Origin: Brevibacterium sp. UMB1308A
GTDB lineage: Bacteria; Actinomycetota; Actinomycetes; Actinomycetales; Brevibacteriaceae
Length of the DNA: 64,000 nucleotides
Assembly: GCF_030230605.1 (NCBI RefSeq)
Contig: NZ_JASPDO010000009.1
Span: 1-64,000 of the forward strand
Reading direction: 5' to 3'
Shown here: positions 1-7,940 of the stretch, piece by piece
Layout of the letters: each line of letters begins with the position of its first letter
Numbering within the stretch: the first letter of the stretch is position 1
Position numbers and translations under genes: made by a program
Notes under the pieces: model-generated
The model's input: only the letters and a program-made list of their open reading frames with translations
Databases searched by the model: none
What the model was told of the DNA's origin: nothing

Positions 1-73
1 ATGACAGGGCAAAAAAGCCATACCAGGACCAGCGACCAGATCCTCTGATGAGGACCTACAAATGAATGTAACG

Positions 74-1749
74 GGCTCATCCCCACGGGCGTGGGGAACA
101 CGTTGTTGAGTTTCGCGAATGGCCCGTAGTAAAGGGCTCATCCCCACGGGCGTGGGGAACACACGACATCACCACGCGCACCGCGCTTGACATTCGGCTC
201 ATCCCCACGGGCGTGGGGAACACGTGAAGCGTATCTGGCAGGGTATCGTCTGGGCGGGCTCATCCCCACGGGCGTGGGGAACACCACAAGCAACGATGCG
301 AGGCATCCGTCGTGGCCGGCTCATCCCCACGGGCGTGGGGAACACGGCTTCAAGCACCTTAACAGCGTCGCTAATGCCGGCTCATCCCCACGGGCGTGGG
401 GAACACTTGCAACGAAACCCCCGTGTAATGGGACCACGCGGCTCATCCCCACGGGCGTGGGGAACACTGGGACGGTCGAGCGGGGATTCCCAGTAGAGCG
501 GGCTCATCCCCACGGGCGTGGGGAACACAGCTTGTCCGTGCCGTCTTTCGCCAGCTGGGCCGGCTCATCCCCACGGGCGTGGGGAACACGGAAGCTACGC
601 GCTGAGCTTAAGCGGGCCGGTAGGCTCATCCCCACGGGCGTGGGGAACACTACCCAGTCATAGAGCGTTACGCTGTTGTTGAGGGCTCATCCCCACGGGC
701 GTGGGGAACACCTTGGCGTACTGAGGGAGACGAGATAGCGCGTGGGCTCATCCCCACGGGCGTGGGGAACACGTCAGAAAACCTGGCCGACCCTTCGTAA
801 CCGACGGGCTCATCCCCACGGGCGTGGGGAACACCAACCCCGGCAAGAATCTACATTCACGGCCCAGGGCTCATCCCCACGGGCGTGGGGAACACTGAAA
901 TCTAGGGTCTGAACGTCGATGTCTGTCGGGCTCATCCCCACGGGCGTGGGGAACACAGCTTCACGGACAGCCCTAGCGATAGCGGTGTCGGCTCATCCCC
1001 ACGGGCGTGGGGAACACTCTAGCCCGCTTGCCGAGGTGTTCAAACCTCACGGCTCATCCCCACGGGCGTGGGGAACACTTGTGGCGCAGAGTCGACTCTA
1101 ACGGGCACGTGGGCTCATCCCCACGGGCGTGGGGAACACTCGTCCATCCGGTCCGGGAAACGGGCCACCGCGGGCTCATCCCCACGGGCGTGGGGAACAC
1201 ATCAAGCTCGGCTAGCTCTTCGAGGGCTTTCTGGGCTCATCCCCACGGGCGTGGGGAACACCGACTTCGTACATACCGGCCTCGGAAACGATGGGGCTCA
1301 TCCCCACGGGCGTGGGGAACACGAGCGTGTCGATGGCCTCGTTGATGCTGGCGAGGGCTCATCCCCACGGGCGTGGGGAACACCGTGGATAGCGCCGATC
1401 ACCGGGGCGAAACGTGGGCTCATCCCCACGGGCGTGGGGAACACCATAATGATCACTGGTTGGATAGTCGAGTGTTGGGCTCATCCCCACGGGCGTGGGG
1501 AACACCTGAGGTGACAGCGCTCCGTGATAGTGCTGATTGGCTCATCCCCACGGGCGTGGGGAACACATAAACCAGGGTTTTAACAAGAAGAAAGCGAAGG
1601 GCTCATCCCCACGGGCGTGGGGAACACCGGCTAATCGCACGTCCATGTTGTCGAACGCGGGGCTCATCCCCACGGGCGTGGGGAACACTACCAAAAGTGA
1701 ACCTGGTCGTGTCACCAACTGGGCTCATCCCCACGGGCGTGGGGAACAC
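74..1749 (-). CRISPR. Type I-E CRISPR array, 28 repeats and 27 spacers
   Basis: Twenty-eight copies of a 28-bp repeat start at 74, 135, 196 and so on to 1722. By eye all are identical, including the outermost one at 74. On the plus strand each begins GGCTCATCCCC and ends GTGGGGAACAC, with a CCCCACG/CGTGGGG stem. The reverse complement (GTGTTCCCCACG..., ending GATGAGCC) is the usual type I-E orientation, so the array should be transcribed on the minus strand, the same direction as the cas genes, with the leader next to cas2. Spacers are 33 nt except the one at 773-806, which is 34 nt. I found no duplicated spacers. Every short open frame across this stretch is repeat translation, not a protein. 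Confidence 0.98.
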
Positions 1750-1816
1750 TCTAATTGATCAGCAACGATACCAGGATTGCATACCTAGCTCATTCACTTT
1801 TCGGCTGAAGAAAAAC
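1750..1816 (-). promoter_or_regulatory. CRISPR leader, compact
   Basis: Only 67 bp separate the last repeat from the cas2 stop codon. Read in the crRNA direction the stretch is A/T-rich for this genome, with a T-run just after cas2 and an extended -10-like TAGGTATG about 30 nt before the first repeat. By orientation it should be the leader. It is short, so promoter or integration-host-type signals may extend into the 3' end of cas2. The strand and leader assignment are inferred from repeat orientation and cas linkage. Confidence 0.6.
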
Positions 1817-2179
1817 CTACCTATACTTGGAGTACTTAGACGCGTTTCTAATGGCACGCGCTTTGCTCCAACCGCCTTGCATGGTTTTTCGCCCGTATCC
1901 GGACTCTGGTGCGGGTCGTCTCATAAAAGTGAGCCCGTCTAAGTCGACAGGTTCCCATTTGTGTTCTTTTGTTCTGAATTGCAACCGTTGCTCGTTTTGC
2001 GCTGGCCACACCATGAGAGCTTGCCCGGTGCCCGCTGTTTCTTCGATCCGCTGCCACAGCAGCTCCCTGACTCGCGCACTCACGTTGCCAACGAAAACGC
2101 CTGCTGAAACTTCAAGCGCCCACTTGGTTAAATCGCCTCGTAATCCGGTTGGGCATGACGACAACACAATGACAATCAT
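1817..2179 (-). CDS. cas2: CRISPR-associated endonuclease Cas2, type I-E
   Basis: A 120-residue Cas2 of the I-E (CasB/ygbF-like) subfamily, the structural partner of Cas1 in the spacer-integration complex. It opens MIVIVLSSCPTGLRGDLTKW and continues with the subfamily block EVSAGVFVGNVSARVRE. The start at 2179 is chosen because it gives an ATGA overlap with the cas1 stop; a longer open frame begins at 2239 inside cas1 but adds nothing Cas2-like. The C-terminus is about 20 residues longer than the shortest family members and basic. It is the last gene of the operon, just before the array leader. Confidence 0.95.
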   Translation of the reverse strand: MIVIVLSSCPTGLRGDLTKWALEVSAGVFVGNVSARVRELLWQRIEETAGTGQALMVWPAQNEQRLQFRTKEHKWEPVDLDGLTFMRRPAPESGYGRKTMQGGWSKARAIRNASKYSKYR

Positions 2180-3123
2180 GAGAACCGCTCCCAATGATTC
2201 TCGCCACTGGGCAAACGCTGTTCGCCTCGCCCAGACCATATCGACAGCTCATCGTTGTAGAAGTACTCTGGCTCGTCTTCGACTTCACCGGCCTCTAAAA
2301 ACAACAGCTGCAAAGTTTTAACGAGCCTGTCCATCACTCCAGCCCGCACCAAACGGTCCCGAAGCAACGCCCTTACTGTGCGGTCGGGTTGACCGTCGCC
2401 AAGCGCGACAGCATCAAATGCAGCAGGAATGCTTGTCTCAGCTTTCACTAGGTCAGCCACGTCATAAGTAAAACTCTGCGTGTTACCTACATGAACAAAA
2501 CCCAGCCCAGGCGTCATACCCAACGCGTTTATGACAGCCGTAACTGTCCCGTATAAACATGCATTCGCAGCCGAAAGTGCGCGGTTAATGTCGTCCCCAG
2601 CGTCGAATGCTGTGGGGTCGAAGTCGCGCCTATCCCACTCAACACCGGTCCGAGCGGACTCCTGGCGGTACAGTGCACGGACTCGAGCACCTTCACGCCC
2701 TCGCAATTGTTGCATAGTGAGTCCCGAGACGTCTTCGCCGGGAAACCGCAACTCGTACATTTGTCGCGCGATCCGCAAACGTTCTGACTGGTTTGAAAAA
2801 GCTCGTGCTTGAGCCTCAAGCATCCGCGATGACCGGGCAAGAGGCCGGCCGGTGGCATAGCACCGGACCGCCCCTTCCCCAATCCACGCCACAGTGACAC
2901 CGCAACTACCCAACAACGCCACAGCTGCATGGGACGCTCGAACCCCAGGTCCGATCAACAGCGCCCCCACCATTGCAGCCGGTATGTGTACGGTGCCTTG
3001 CTGATTTGTTGCAGTAACTGCGTTCGAGTCACGATGTAAAACACACCGCTCGACATACACAAACGACAACCGATCACGAACTCTGCCAAGCTCCTTGACT
3101 GTAGGCGGAACAATCTCAGCCAT
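2176..3123 (-). CDS. cas1: CRISPR-associated endonuclease Cas1, type I-E
   Basis: A 315-residue Cas1e integrase, which with Cas2 inserts new spacers at the leader end of the array. The metal-binding catalytic residues are in place: E144 (in RGREGARVRALY), H211 (GFVHVGN) and D221/D224 (SFTYDVADLVK), matching E141, H208, D218 and D221 of the E. coli enzyme. Length is normal. It overlaps cas6e by 8 bp and cas2 by 4 bp, so the adaptation genes are translationally coupled to the Cascade genes. An intact adaptation module suggests the array can still grow. Confidence 0.97.
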   Translation of the reverse strand: MAEIVPPTVKELGRVRDRLSFVYVERCVLHRDSNAVTATNQQGTVHIPAAMVGALLIGPGVRASHAAVALLGSCGVTVAWIGEGAVRCYATGRPLARSSRMLEAQARAFSNQSERLRIARQMYELRFPGEDVSGLTMQQLRGREGARVRALYRQESARTGVEWDRRDFDPTAFDAGDDINRALSAANACLYGTVTAVINALGMTPGLGFVHVGNTQSFTYDVADLVKAETSIPAAFDAVALGDGQPDRTVRALLRDRLVRAGVMDRLVKTLQLLFLEAGEVEDEPEYFYNDELSIWSGRGEQRLPSGENHWERFS

Positions 3124-3832
3124 TGCTACTCGCTGCCAATGTCATAAGACCACACCCGTACGCCTTAGCTCGCCCCATCCCGTGACAAAGTGCGTGCCTC
3201 AACTGTTCGGCATCAGTGACTTCAAGAAGACCCTCAAACGTCGCTACCCGATGCACAACGCGATCACGGCCGTTCTCCCCGTTCTTCCGGTTAAATCGCA
3301 GTTCTTCACGACGCACAATGTTCACATTCGCAGGGATGCCGCTCAGCGACGACTCTTCTCTCACCGCGGTGTCCTGATCGTCATCGGCAGAATTTGCGAT
3401 TCGAAAACCCCACCCGTCAACACGTTCGAGAAACCACTGCATCTGGTGCTTCACTGAAACATGCGGAACCTTGTGGCGTTGGCCCTGCTCGTCCCTGATC
3501 GCTTTCACCGGATTCAATGTCACTTTAAAAGCAAACTCCTGACCACGCGTCAGACTGTCAAGGAACCGGACGTAATCCGTCGTCTGGGCAGGGGCTGAAG
3601 GCCACCCAACTTGCTCCACAATGTGGTCAAGCCTGGGCTGTACCGGGGTAACTAAATACAGTGCCGTCTCGGTGTCATTGCGGTCAATTCTCCACAAGAT
3701 TCGACCACCGTCAGAGCTCTGTAAGTGTGGTGGAACCGCTTTGGTCGCCATCCCGTGAGTGATATGTGGATCGGCCAGCATAGCGCGACTCTTCCGCAGC
3801 TCAGGATTAATCAGTACTTTGCTGAAATACAT
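3116..3832 (-). CDS. cas6e: CRISPR pre-crRNA endoribonuclease Cas6e
   Basis: About 239 residues, the Cascade subunit that cuts pre-crRNA at the base of the repeat hairpin and stays bound to the 3' handle. It begins MYFSKVLINPELRKSRAML and has the family's C-terminal glycine-rich RNA-binding loop (GMGRAKAYGCGLM). H26 (with H23 nearby) is the candidate catalytic histidine in the N-terminal ferredoxin fold. The ATG at 3832 overlaps the cas5e TGA by one base (TGATG); a GTG at 3835 is an equally possible start with a 4-bp overlap. Expected substrate is the CCCCACG stem of the adjacent array. Confidence 0.95.
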   Translation of the reverse strand: MYFSKVLINPELRKSRAMLADPHITHGMATKAVPPHLQSSDGGRILWRIDRNDTETALYLVTPVQPRLDHIVEQVGWPSAPAQTTDYVRFLDSLTRGQEFAFKVTLNPVKAIRDEQGQRHKVPHVSVKHQMQWFLERVDGWGFRIANSADDDQDTAVREESSLSGIPANVNIVRREELRFNRKNGENGRDRVVHRVATFEGLLEVTDAEQLRHALCHGMGRAKAYGCGLMTLAASSNG

Positions 3833-4536
3833 CACGCCTCCTGCACTGTCTGGAAAAACGGATCTGCGTACTTCACGCCTACGTCGTTGCGTACGAGCAC
3901 TGGCTCCGGTCGCACCACTATTCGCGCGTCATACTTGCGATGGCGCGGATCAAAACTCACTGGAACGTCGTAAACTGACTCACCGATCTCACCCGGACGA
4001 GCATCACGAGCAATCGGCAATCGAACCTCCATAGGAGCATTCTTGCGGTACTGCTCAGAGGCTTGCCACGGAGCCGTGGAAAGGTCACGCAAGACCTCCT
4101 CGGCATTTCCGTTGTCCACGATTCCACCTACCAGGTTTATGGGTGCGGGGCATGAACGCCGGCCCATATAAAGCGGAAACTTGGGTTCTCTGAGCGCATC
4201 TGAAAGGCCGTGTATAAGTTCGTCGTTACCCGTAACAGCTGCCACATAAGCGGCATCAGAACGGTAGTGACGCCGCGAAACGTTCGAGTCCTGGGAGCGC
4301 GGTGCGCGTGCCGTGTGGAAGTCTTCGACTAGCTCACCAGGCATGTCGACACGTACCGCCAGAGAAAGCGCTGCCAAGTCGTTAAGAGATGCTTCCCGGG
4401 GGCGCCCTTGGGCCGCCGCCAGCAGCCCAAGCACACCTGATTTGCTGGGCTCTGTTTGGGTCGAACGTCGACTAAACCGTGATCCCACCCCCCACGACTG
4501 CAGTGGACCACTAAGGTTGAGAACAAGAGTTTTCAT
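3832..4536 (-). CDS. cas5e: Cascade subunit Cas5e (CasD)
   Basis: A 234-residue type I-E Cas5, the Cascade subunit that caps the 5' handle of crRNA. The start MKTLVLNLSGPLQSWG at 4536 is chosen because this block is the conserved Cas5 N-terminus; the frame stays open to 4605 only within cas7e. Family landmarks include GPLQSWG, SKSGVLGLLAAAQGR and the mid-protein FPLYMGRRSCP. One base separates it from the cas7e stop, consistent with coupled translation. Confidence 0.95.
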   Translation of the reverse strand: MKTLVLNLSGPLQSWGVGSRFSRRSTQTEPSKSGVLGLLAAAQGRPREASLNDLAALSLAVRVDMPGELVEDFHTARAPRSQDSNVSRRHYRSDAAYVAAVTGNDELIHGLSDALREPKFPLYMGRRSCPAPINLVGGIVDNGNAEEVLRDLSTAPWQASEQYRKNAPMEVRLPIARDARPGEIGESVYDVPVSFDPRHRKYDARIVVRPEPVLVRNDVGVKYADPFFQTVQEA

Positions 4537-4537
4537 C

Positions 4538-5680
4538 TTACTCACCAGCGCGGTCGTTAAGGACCTCAGCAACCGTTTGTGAAACGTCAGCGATAAGTGC
4601 TTCAAAGTTCGTTGATTCGCCGAGGTCGTTCAGGCTTTCGTTGGTTGCGTCAGGTGCGATGTACCACGAGTGGCTTGGCACGTAACCGTATAGGTCAGAG
4701 ACCTGTTGTGCTTCTTTGGCCATTGCACGACCAGCCTTTGTCGCGGTGCTTTCGTCTCCGTCGGGTTTGATTGCAAGTTCGAAAGCGTTGACATAACTGA
4801 CCGGACGCTTTCGCACGGCTACGCTCACAACATCCGGAAGTGTGTGTGCAGCAAAGGAATTCTGGTAACCAGCTGGAAGGGACTGGATGAAGGTGTGGGC
4901 GTACGCTTCCACTGCGCGCAGTGTCGCCTCGACGTCCCCGAGGTTGTGCACGAGCTGGTCAATATTCAATGTTGAATAACGGTAGAACGTTGACGACATC
5001 ATTTCGATGGTGCCCATCATGCCTGCGCCGGTTTCTTCTTCTCGCTCGCTTACGTCATCGACCGCAATGAAGAAGTCGAAGTCTGGCTGAGCTTCGGTAA
5101 CCCCAATCGCGTGTGCCGTCTGGACAGCAGCATCAACGTTAAGCGAAGCGTCTTCAGCGAGCATGCGGCCAAACAAGGACACGTCGACGGCGTGCTCTGT
5201 GTTAATGATTTCCACAACCTCTTTTTTGCTGAATGCTTCCCCATTTTTCTTCACAATGGCATCTGCGAGGCGGTCGAGCTGGTGATTGCCGATGAAAACG
5301 AGGTAACCAGTTTGTTCGGCGGTAGGAGCGCTGCCTTCGTCGTCGCTCTTCGCGTTTGGTTTGGGAACCGTTAGCTTCAACCCTGCTTTTTTGAATGCGT
5401 CGGCTGCCCGTTTCTGTGCATCTTTCAGACTCACATCTGGATTGAGTTTAGTAACTCGGTCTGCCACCTCAGCGGCAATTTGCTTAGTGCGGATGCCCAG
5501 CTGTGAATCGTCGAGCAAGTCTTTGAAATCACGGCGTTGTGCTGATTTTAGTGCTTGTGAAGAGATCCTTTGGCGGCGTTTTCCACCAAAAACAGCGCTC
5601 TTGGGGGCGCCGTCTTCTCCACGGTTGATGTTTGAAGGTGGGAGGGTTTGGAGTGCGTGAAAGTCGATAAAAGTAGTCAT
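4538..5680 (-). CDS. cas7e: Cascade backbone subunit Cas7e (CasC/Cse4)
   Basis: A 380-residue type I-E Cas7, the six-copy backbone that coats the crRNA spacer. The N-terminus carries the family signature: HALQTLPPSNINRGEDGAPK followed by GGKRRQRISSQALK. A charged insert around residues 100-125 (KPNAKSDDEG) lies in the variable thumb region. The ATG at 5680 starts directly at the conserved N-terminus. It is separated from cse2 by 26 bp, the largest gap in the operon. Confidence 0.96.
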   Translation of the reverse strand: MTTFIDFHALQTLPPSNINRGEDGAPKSAVFGGKRRQRISSQALKSAQRRDFKDLLDDSQLGIRTKQIAAEVADRVTKLNPDVSLKDAQKRAADAFKKAGLKLTVPKPNAKSDDEGSAPTAEQTGYLVFIGNHQLDRLADAIVKKNGEAFSKKEVVEIINTEHAVDVSLFGRMLAEDASLNVDAAVQTAHAIGVTEAQPDFDFFIAVDDVSEREEETGAGMMGTIEMMSSTFYRYSTLNIDQLVHNLGDVEATLRAVEAYAHTFIQSLPAGYQNSFAAHTLPDVVSVAVRKRPVSYVNAFELAIKPDGDESTATKAGRAMAKEAQQVSDLYGYVPSHSWYIAPDATNESLNDLGESTNFEALIADVSQTVAEVLNDRAGE

Positions 5681-5706
5681 TTTTGAGGTACCTTTCTTTT
5701 CTTCTG

Positions 5707-6300
5707 TTATTTAGATTCGTTCTTTGGAGTAAATGCGTAGGACTGGTAGAACTGTCGTCCCCATTCGCGCTGAACACCTGGTCGGCTGTCTGTGCGCTGT
5801 AGGTGTACGAGGTCGTTAGCGAAACGCCCGTAGTCGAAGCCGATGCCGTCACTGCTGAGAAGGCCAACGAGCGAGCGAAGGTGATAGCGCTGGGCATCAA
5901 ATGTTGTGGCTGTGAGAACGGCATCAAACCGCCTCTTCATGGATGCCGTTCGCTGACGAACAAGCTCTCCCGTGGCCTTTGCGAACGGTGTTCCTGGCAC
6001 ATGCATGGGAGCGTTCTTTCCACGCTGATGCACGGCATAAAGCGTTAGTGCAGTGAACGCGGCCAGCTCGCTGTAGGTGGGTGTATCAGAAGTCCCGGCC
6101 CACCGCTCTGGTACAGCTTCCATAGTCATAAACCAGACGTGTGGATTTATACCCGGCTCTTCGTCTACGGCTTTGCGAAGCTCGGCAAGTGAACCGCGTG
6201 CGCTGGGGACTCCTGCCAGATATTGCGACTGTAACTTGTAGATCTGTTCGCTGACACGTGACTGCAAAGAGTCATCTTTATCCTGGTGCTGCATTCTCAT
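5707..6300 (-). CDS. cse2: Cascade small subunit Cse2 (CasB)
   Basis: A 197-residue helical type I-E small subunit, present as a dimer in Cascade where it stabilises the displaced DNA strand. Assignment rests on length, position between cse1 and cas7e, and blocks such as LAELRKAV, TALTLYAVHQRG and FDYGRFANDLVHLQ. The ATG overlaps the cse1 stop by one base (TGATG). The N-terminal 15 residues are hydrophilic and could be trimmed if M3 is the true start. Confidence 0.93.
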   Translation of the reverse strand: MRMQHQDKDDSLQSRVSEQIYKLQSQYLAGVPSARGSLAELRKAVDEEPGINPHVWFMTMEAVPERWAGTSDTPTYSELAAFTALTLYAVHQRGKNAPMHVPGTPFAKATGELVRQRTASMKRRFDAVLTATTFDAQRYHLRSLVGLLSSDGIGFDYGRFANDLVHLQRTDSRPGVQREWGRQFYQSYAFTPKNESK

Positions 6301-7940
6301 CAGTCCTCATTCTTTTGCGTTAGAGGTTTTTCAACTTGTGTAAGCTCTCGGATTCTTGCGCGAATCCACAGTTCGTACCGTGCGGCATTGTGAAGTGTTT
6401 CGTTGCCGTTTTCATCGGTAACAACTACTCCAATAGCTGCTCTTGGGCCGGTTTCCTCAATTGCGGTTCGGACAGTTTGAAGCGTCACTGTTCTAACAAT
6501 TTCAAGCCACCGTTTGAGTGCTTCTTCCGCGTCAAAACCAAGATTGAGGGTCGAAAGCCAGTGCGTGAACTCAGTTTCCAGTCGCGATATCCACGCCCCT
6601 AGCGGAGCTTCGACATCGTTGTTACGAGAGCCACCCAGGCTACGCTTCAAACCGCGGTAGAACCGCCTCAAATTGCCACGAAGCTTGAAGACGACGTCGA
6701 TCGCTTCAAGTGCACTTTGGCGCAGGCGTTGCCCGTCGTGTGTGAGCAATCCCAGGTGTATAGGCAAAATTTCTGAAATCTCATCTGTAAACAGCGAACG
6801 GTTCGTTCCATACGTCATCCCCACTAGCCAGAGTCCCACGATTTTGCCGACATATGCCTCACCTATCGCAGCTCCGACCTCGCCTCTCAACTGTTCAACG
6901 ACAGGCGCCACCTTGTCATTCTGCTGTTGCCCGCCACTCATCAAGGTCGCTTGTACTCCGCTCCACACGGTTAAAACGGGGTCCAAGTCTCGCGCGAAGT
7001 AGACATCGACACCCTTTTTTGACTTATTCGCTGAGTACCGCTGGGCGGAGTACGGTTCAGGAAAACAGTTTTGCGGATTAATGCGGTCACCATTTGCGAT
7101 GATTACCTCATGCACAGTGGTGCCTTCCATAGACAGAAAAAGACGGATGCGACGCTGTTGCCACGTGAGAATGTCCACGACTCCGTTGGGTTCAATGAAA
7201 CCCTCTGTGCGGGGGCAGGCCGTATCTGGTTCTCTTTCCCACGGTGCTAAATCTTGCGTAATAGCGGATGTGTTATCGGTGAAAATTGCGCTAACTGGCA
7301 GGTTAAGAAGTAAAAGGTCCTTGAGCGTAGCCCCAGTGAGCAAGGTATGGCCTAAATTCCCAGCCCACCCGGGGCCAATGGGGTAACCTCTTCCGCCCTT
7401 AACCCGGGGGTCACCCTCGACGCCTGTCTTGATTCCAGAAAAGTCATAAGCCTGCCGGTGTACTAACCAACGTGCTGCTAAATCAAGGGGGAGCTGATTG
7501 GCGGTTTCACGTGTTTGAGTGGAAAAAAGAGAAGGACCAGCGTCAGGCACGAGCTCTGCTGCTGACTTGTACTCTCCCTTTTTCGTGTGGAGGTCAGCTA
7601 CTTGGTAGAACGGGGTGTCTGGCGAAATCAGCCAGAACCTGTTGCGGTGTTCTTCTAGGTATGCGCAAACTTCGTCACCCATTTCGTCGTCGTCATAGAC
7701 CGCTTCCCACAGTTCTTTTTCGGAAAGGTCTGCCCATCCGTCGAACTGCCGGATCGTTTGAATGTAAATGGCCATGAGAAGACGGAAAATAGCGACGTTT
7801 TGAGTTGGCGTCTCTCCATCGAACGTCGCGAACTGGTCGCAACGCTTAAAGAACTTTTTAAGGCCCACGACCTCGGAGTCTCCGTGCAGGGTTCTCACTT
7901 TTATCCACGGCTCATCCAGCAGGTTAAACGTCGGTTTCAT
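6300..7940 (-). CDS. cse1: Cascade large subunit Cse1 (Cas8e/CasA)
   Basis: A 546-residue type I-E large subunit that reads the PAM and recruits Cas3. It opens with the family signature FNLLDEPWIKV. The central region has the L1-type segment and the C-terminal four-helix bundle is recognisable (ALEAIDVVFKLRGNLRRFY, LEIVRTVTLQTVRTAIEETG). Length is typical (500-560). The ATG at 7940 gives an ATGA overlap with the cas3 stop. Confidence 0.95.
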   Translation of the reverse strand: MKPTFNLLDEPWIKVRTLHGDSEVVGLKKFFKRCDQFATFDGETPTQNVAIFRLLMAIYIQTIRQFDGWADLSEKELWEAVYDDDEMGDEVCAYLEEHRNRFWLISPDTPFYQVADLHTKKGEYKSAAELVPDAGPSLFSTQTRETANQLPLDLAARWLVHRQAYDFSGIKTGVEGDPRVKGGRGYPIGPGWAGNLGHTLLTGATLKDLLLLNLPVSAIFTDNTSAITQDLAPWEREPDTACPRTEGFIEPNGVVDILTWQQRRIRLFLSMEGTTVHEVIIANGDRINPQNCFPEPYSAQRYSANKSKKGVDVYFARDLDPVLTVWSGVQATLMSGGQQQNDKVAPVVEQLRGEVGAAIGEAYVGKIVGLWLVGMTYGTNRSLFTDEISEILPIHLGLLTHDGQRLRQSALEAIDVVFKLRGNLRRFYRGLKRSLGGSRNNDVEAPLGAWISRLETEFTHWLSTLNLGFDAEEALKRWLEIVRTVTLQTVRTAIEETGPRAAIGVVVTDENGNETLHNAARYELWIRARIRELTQVEKPLTQKNED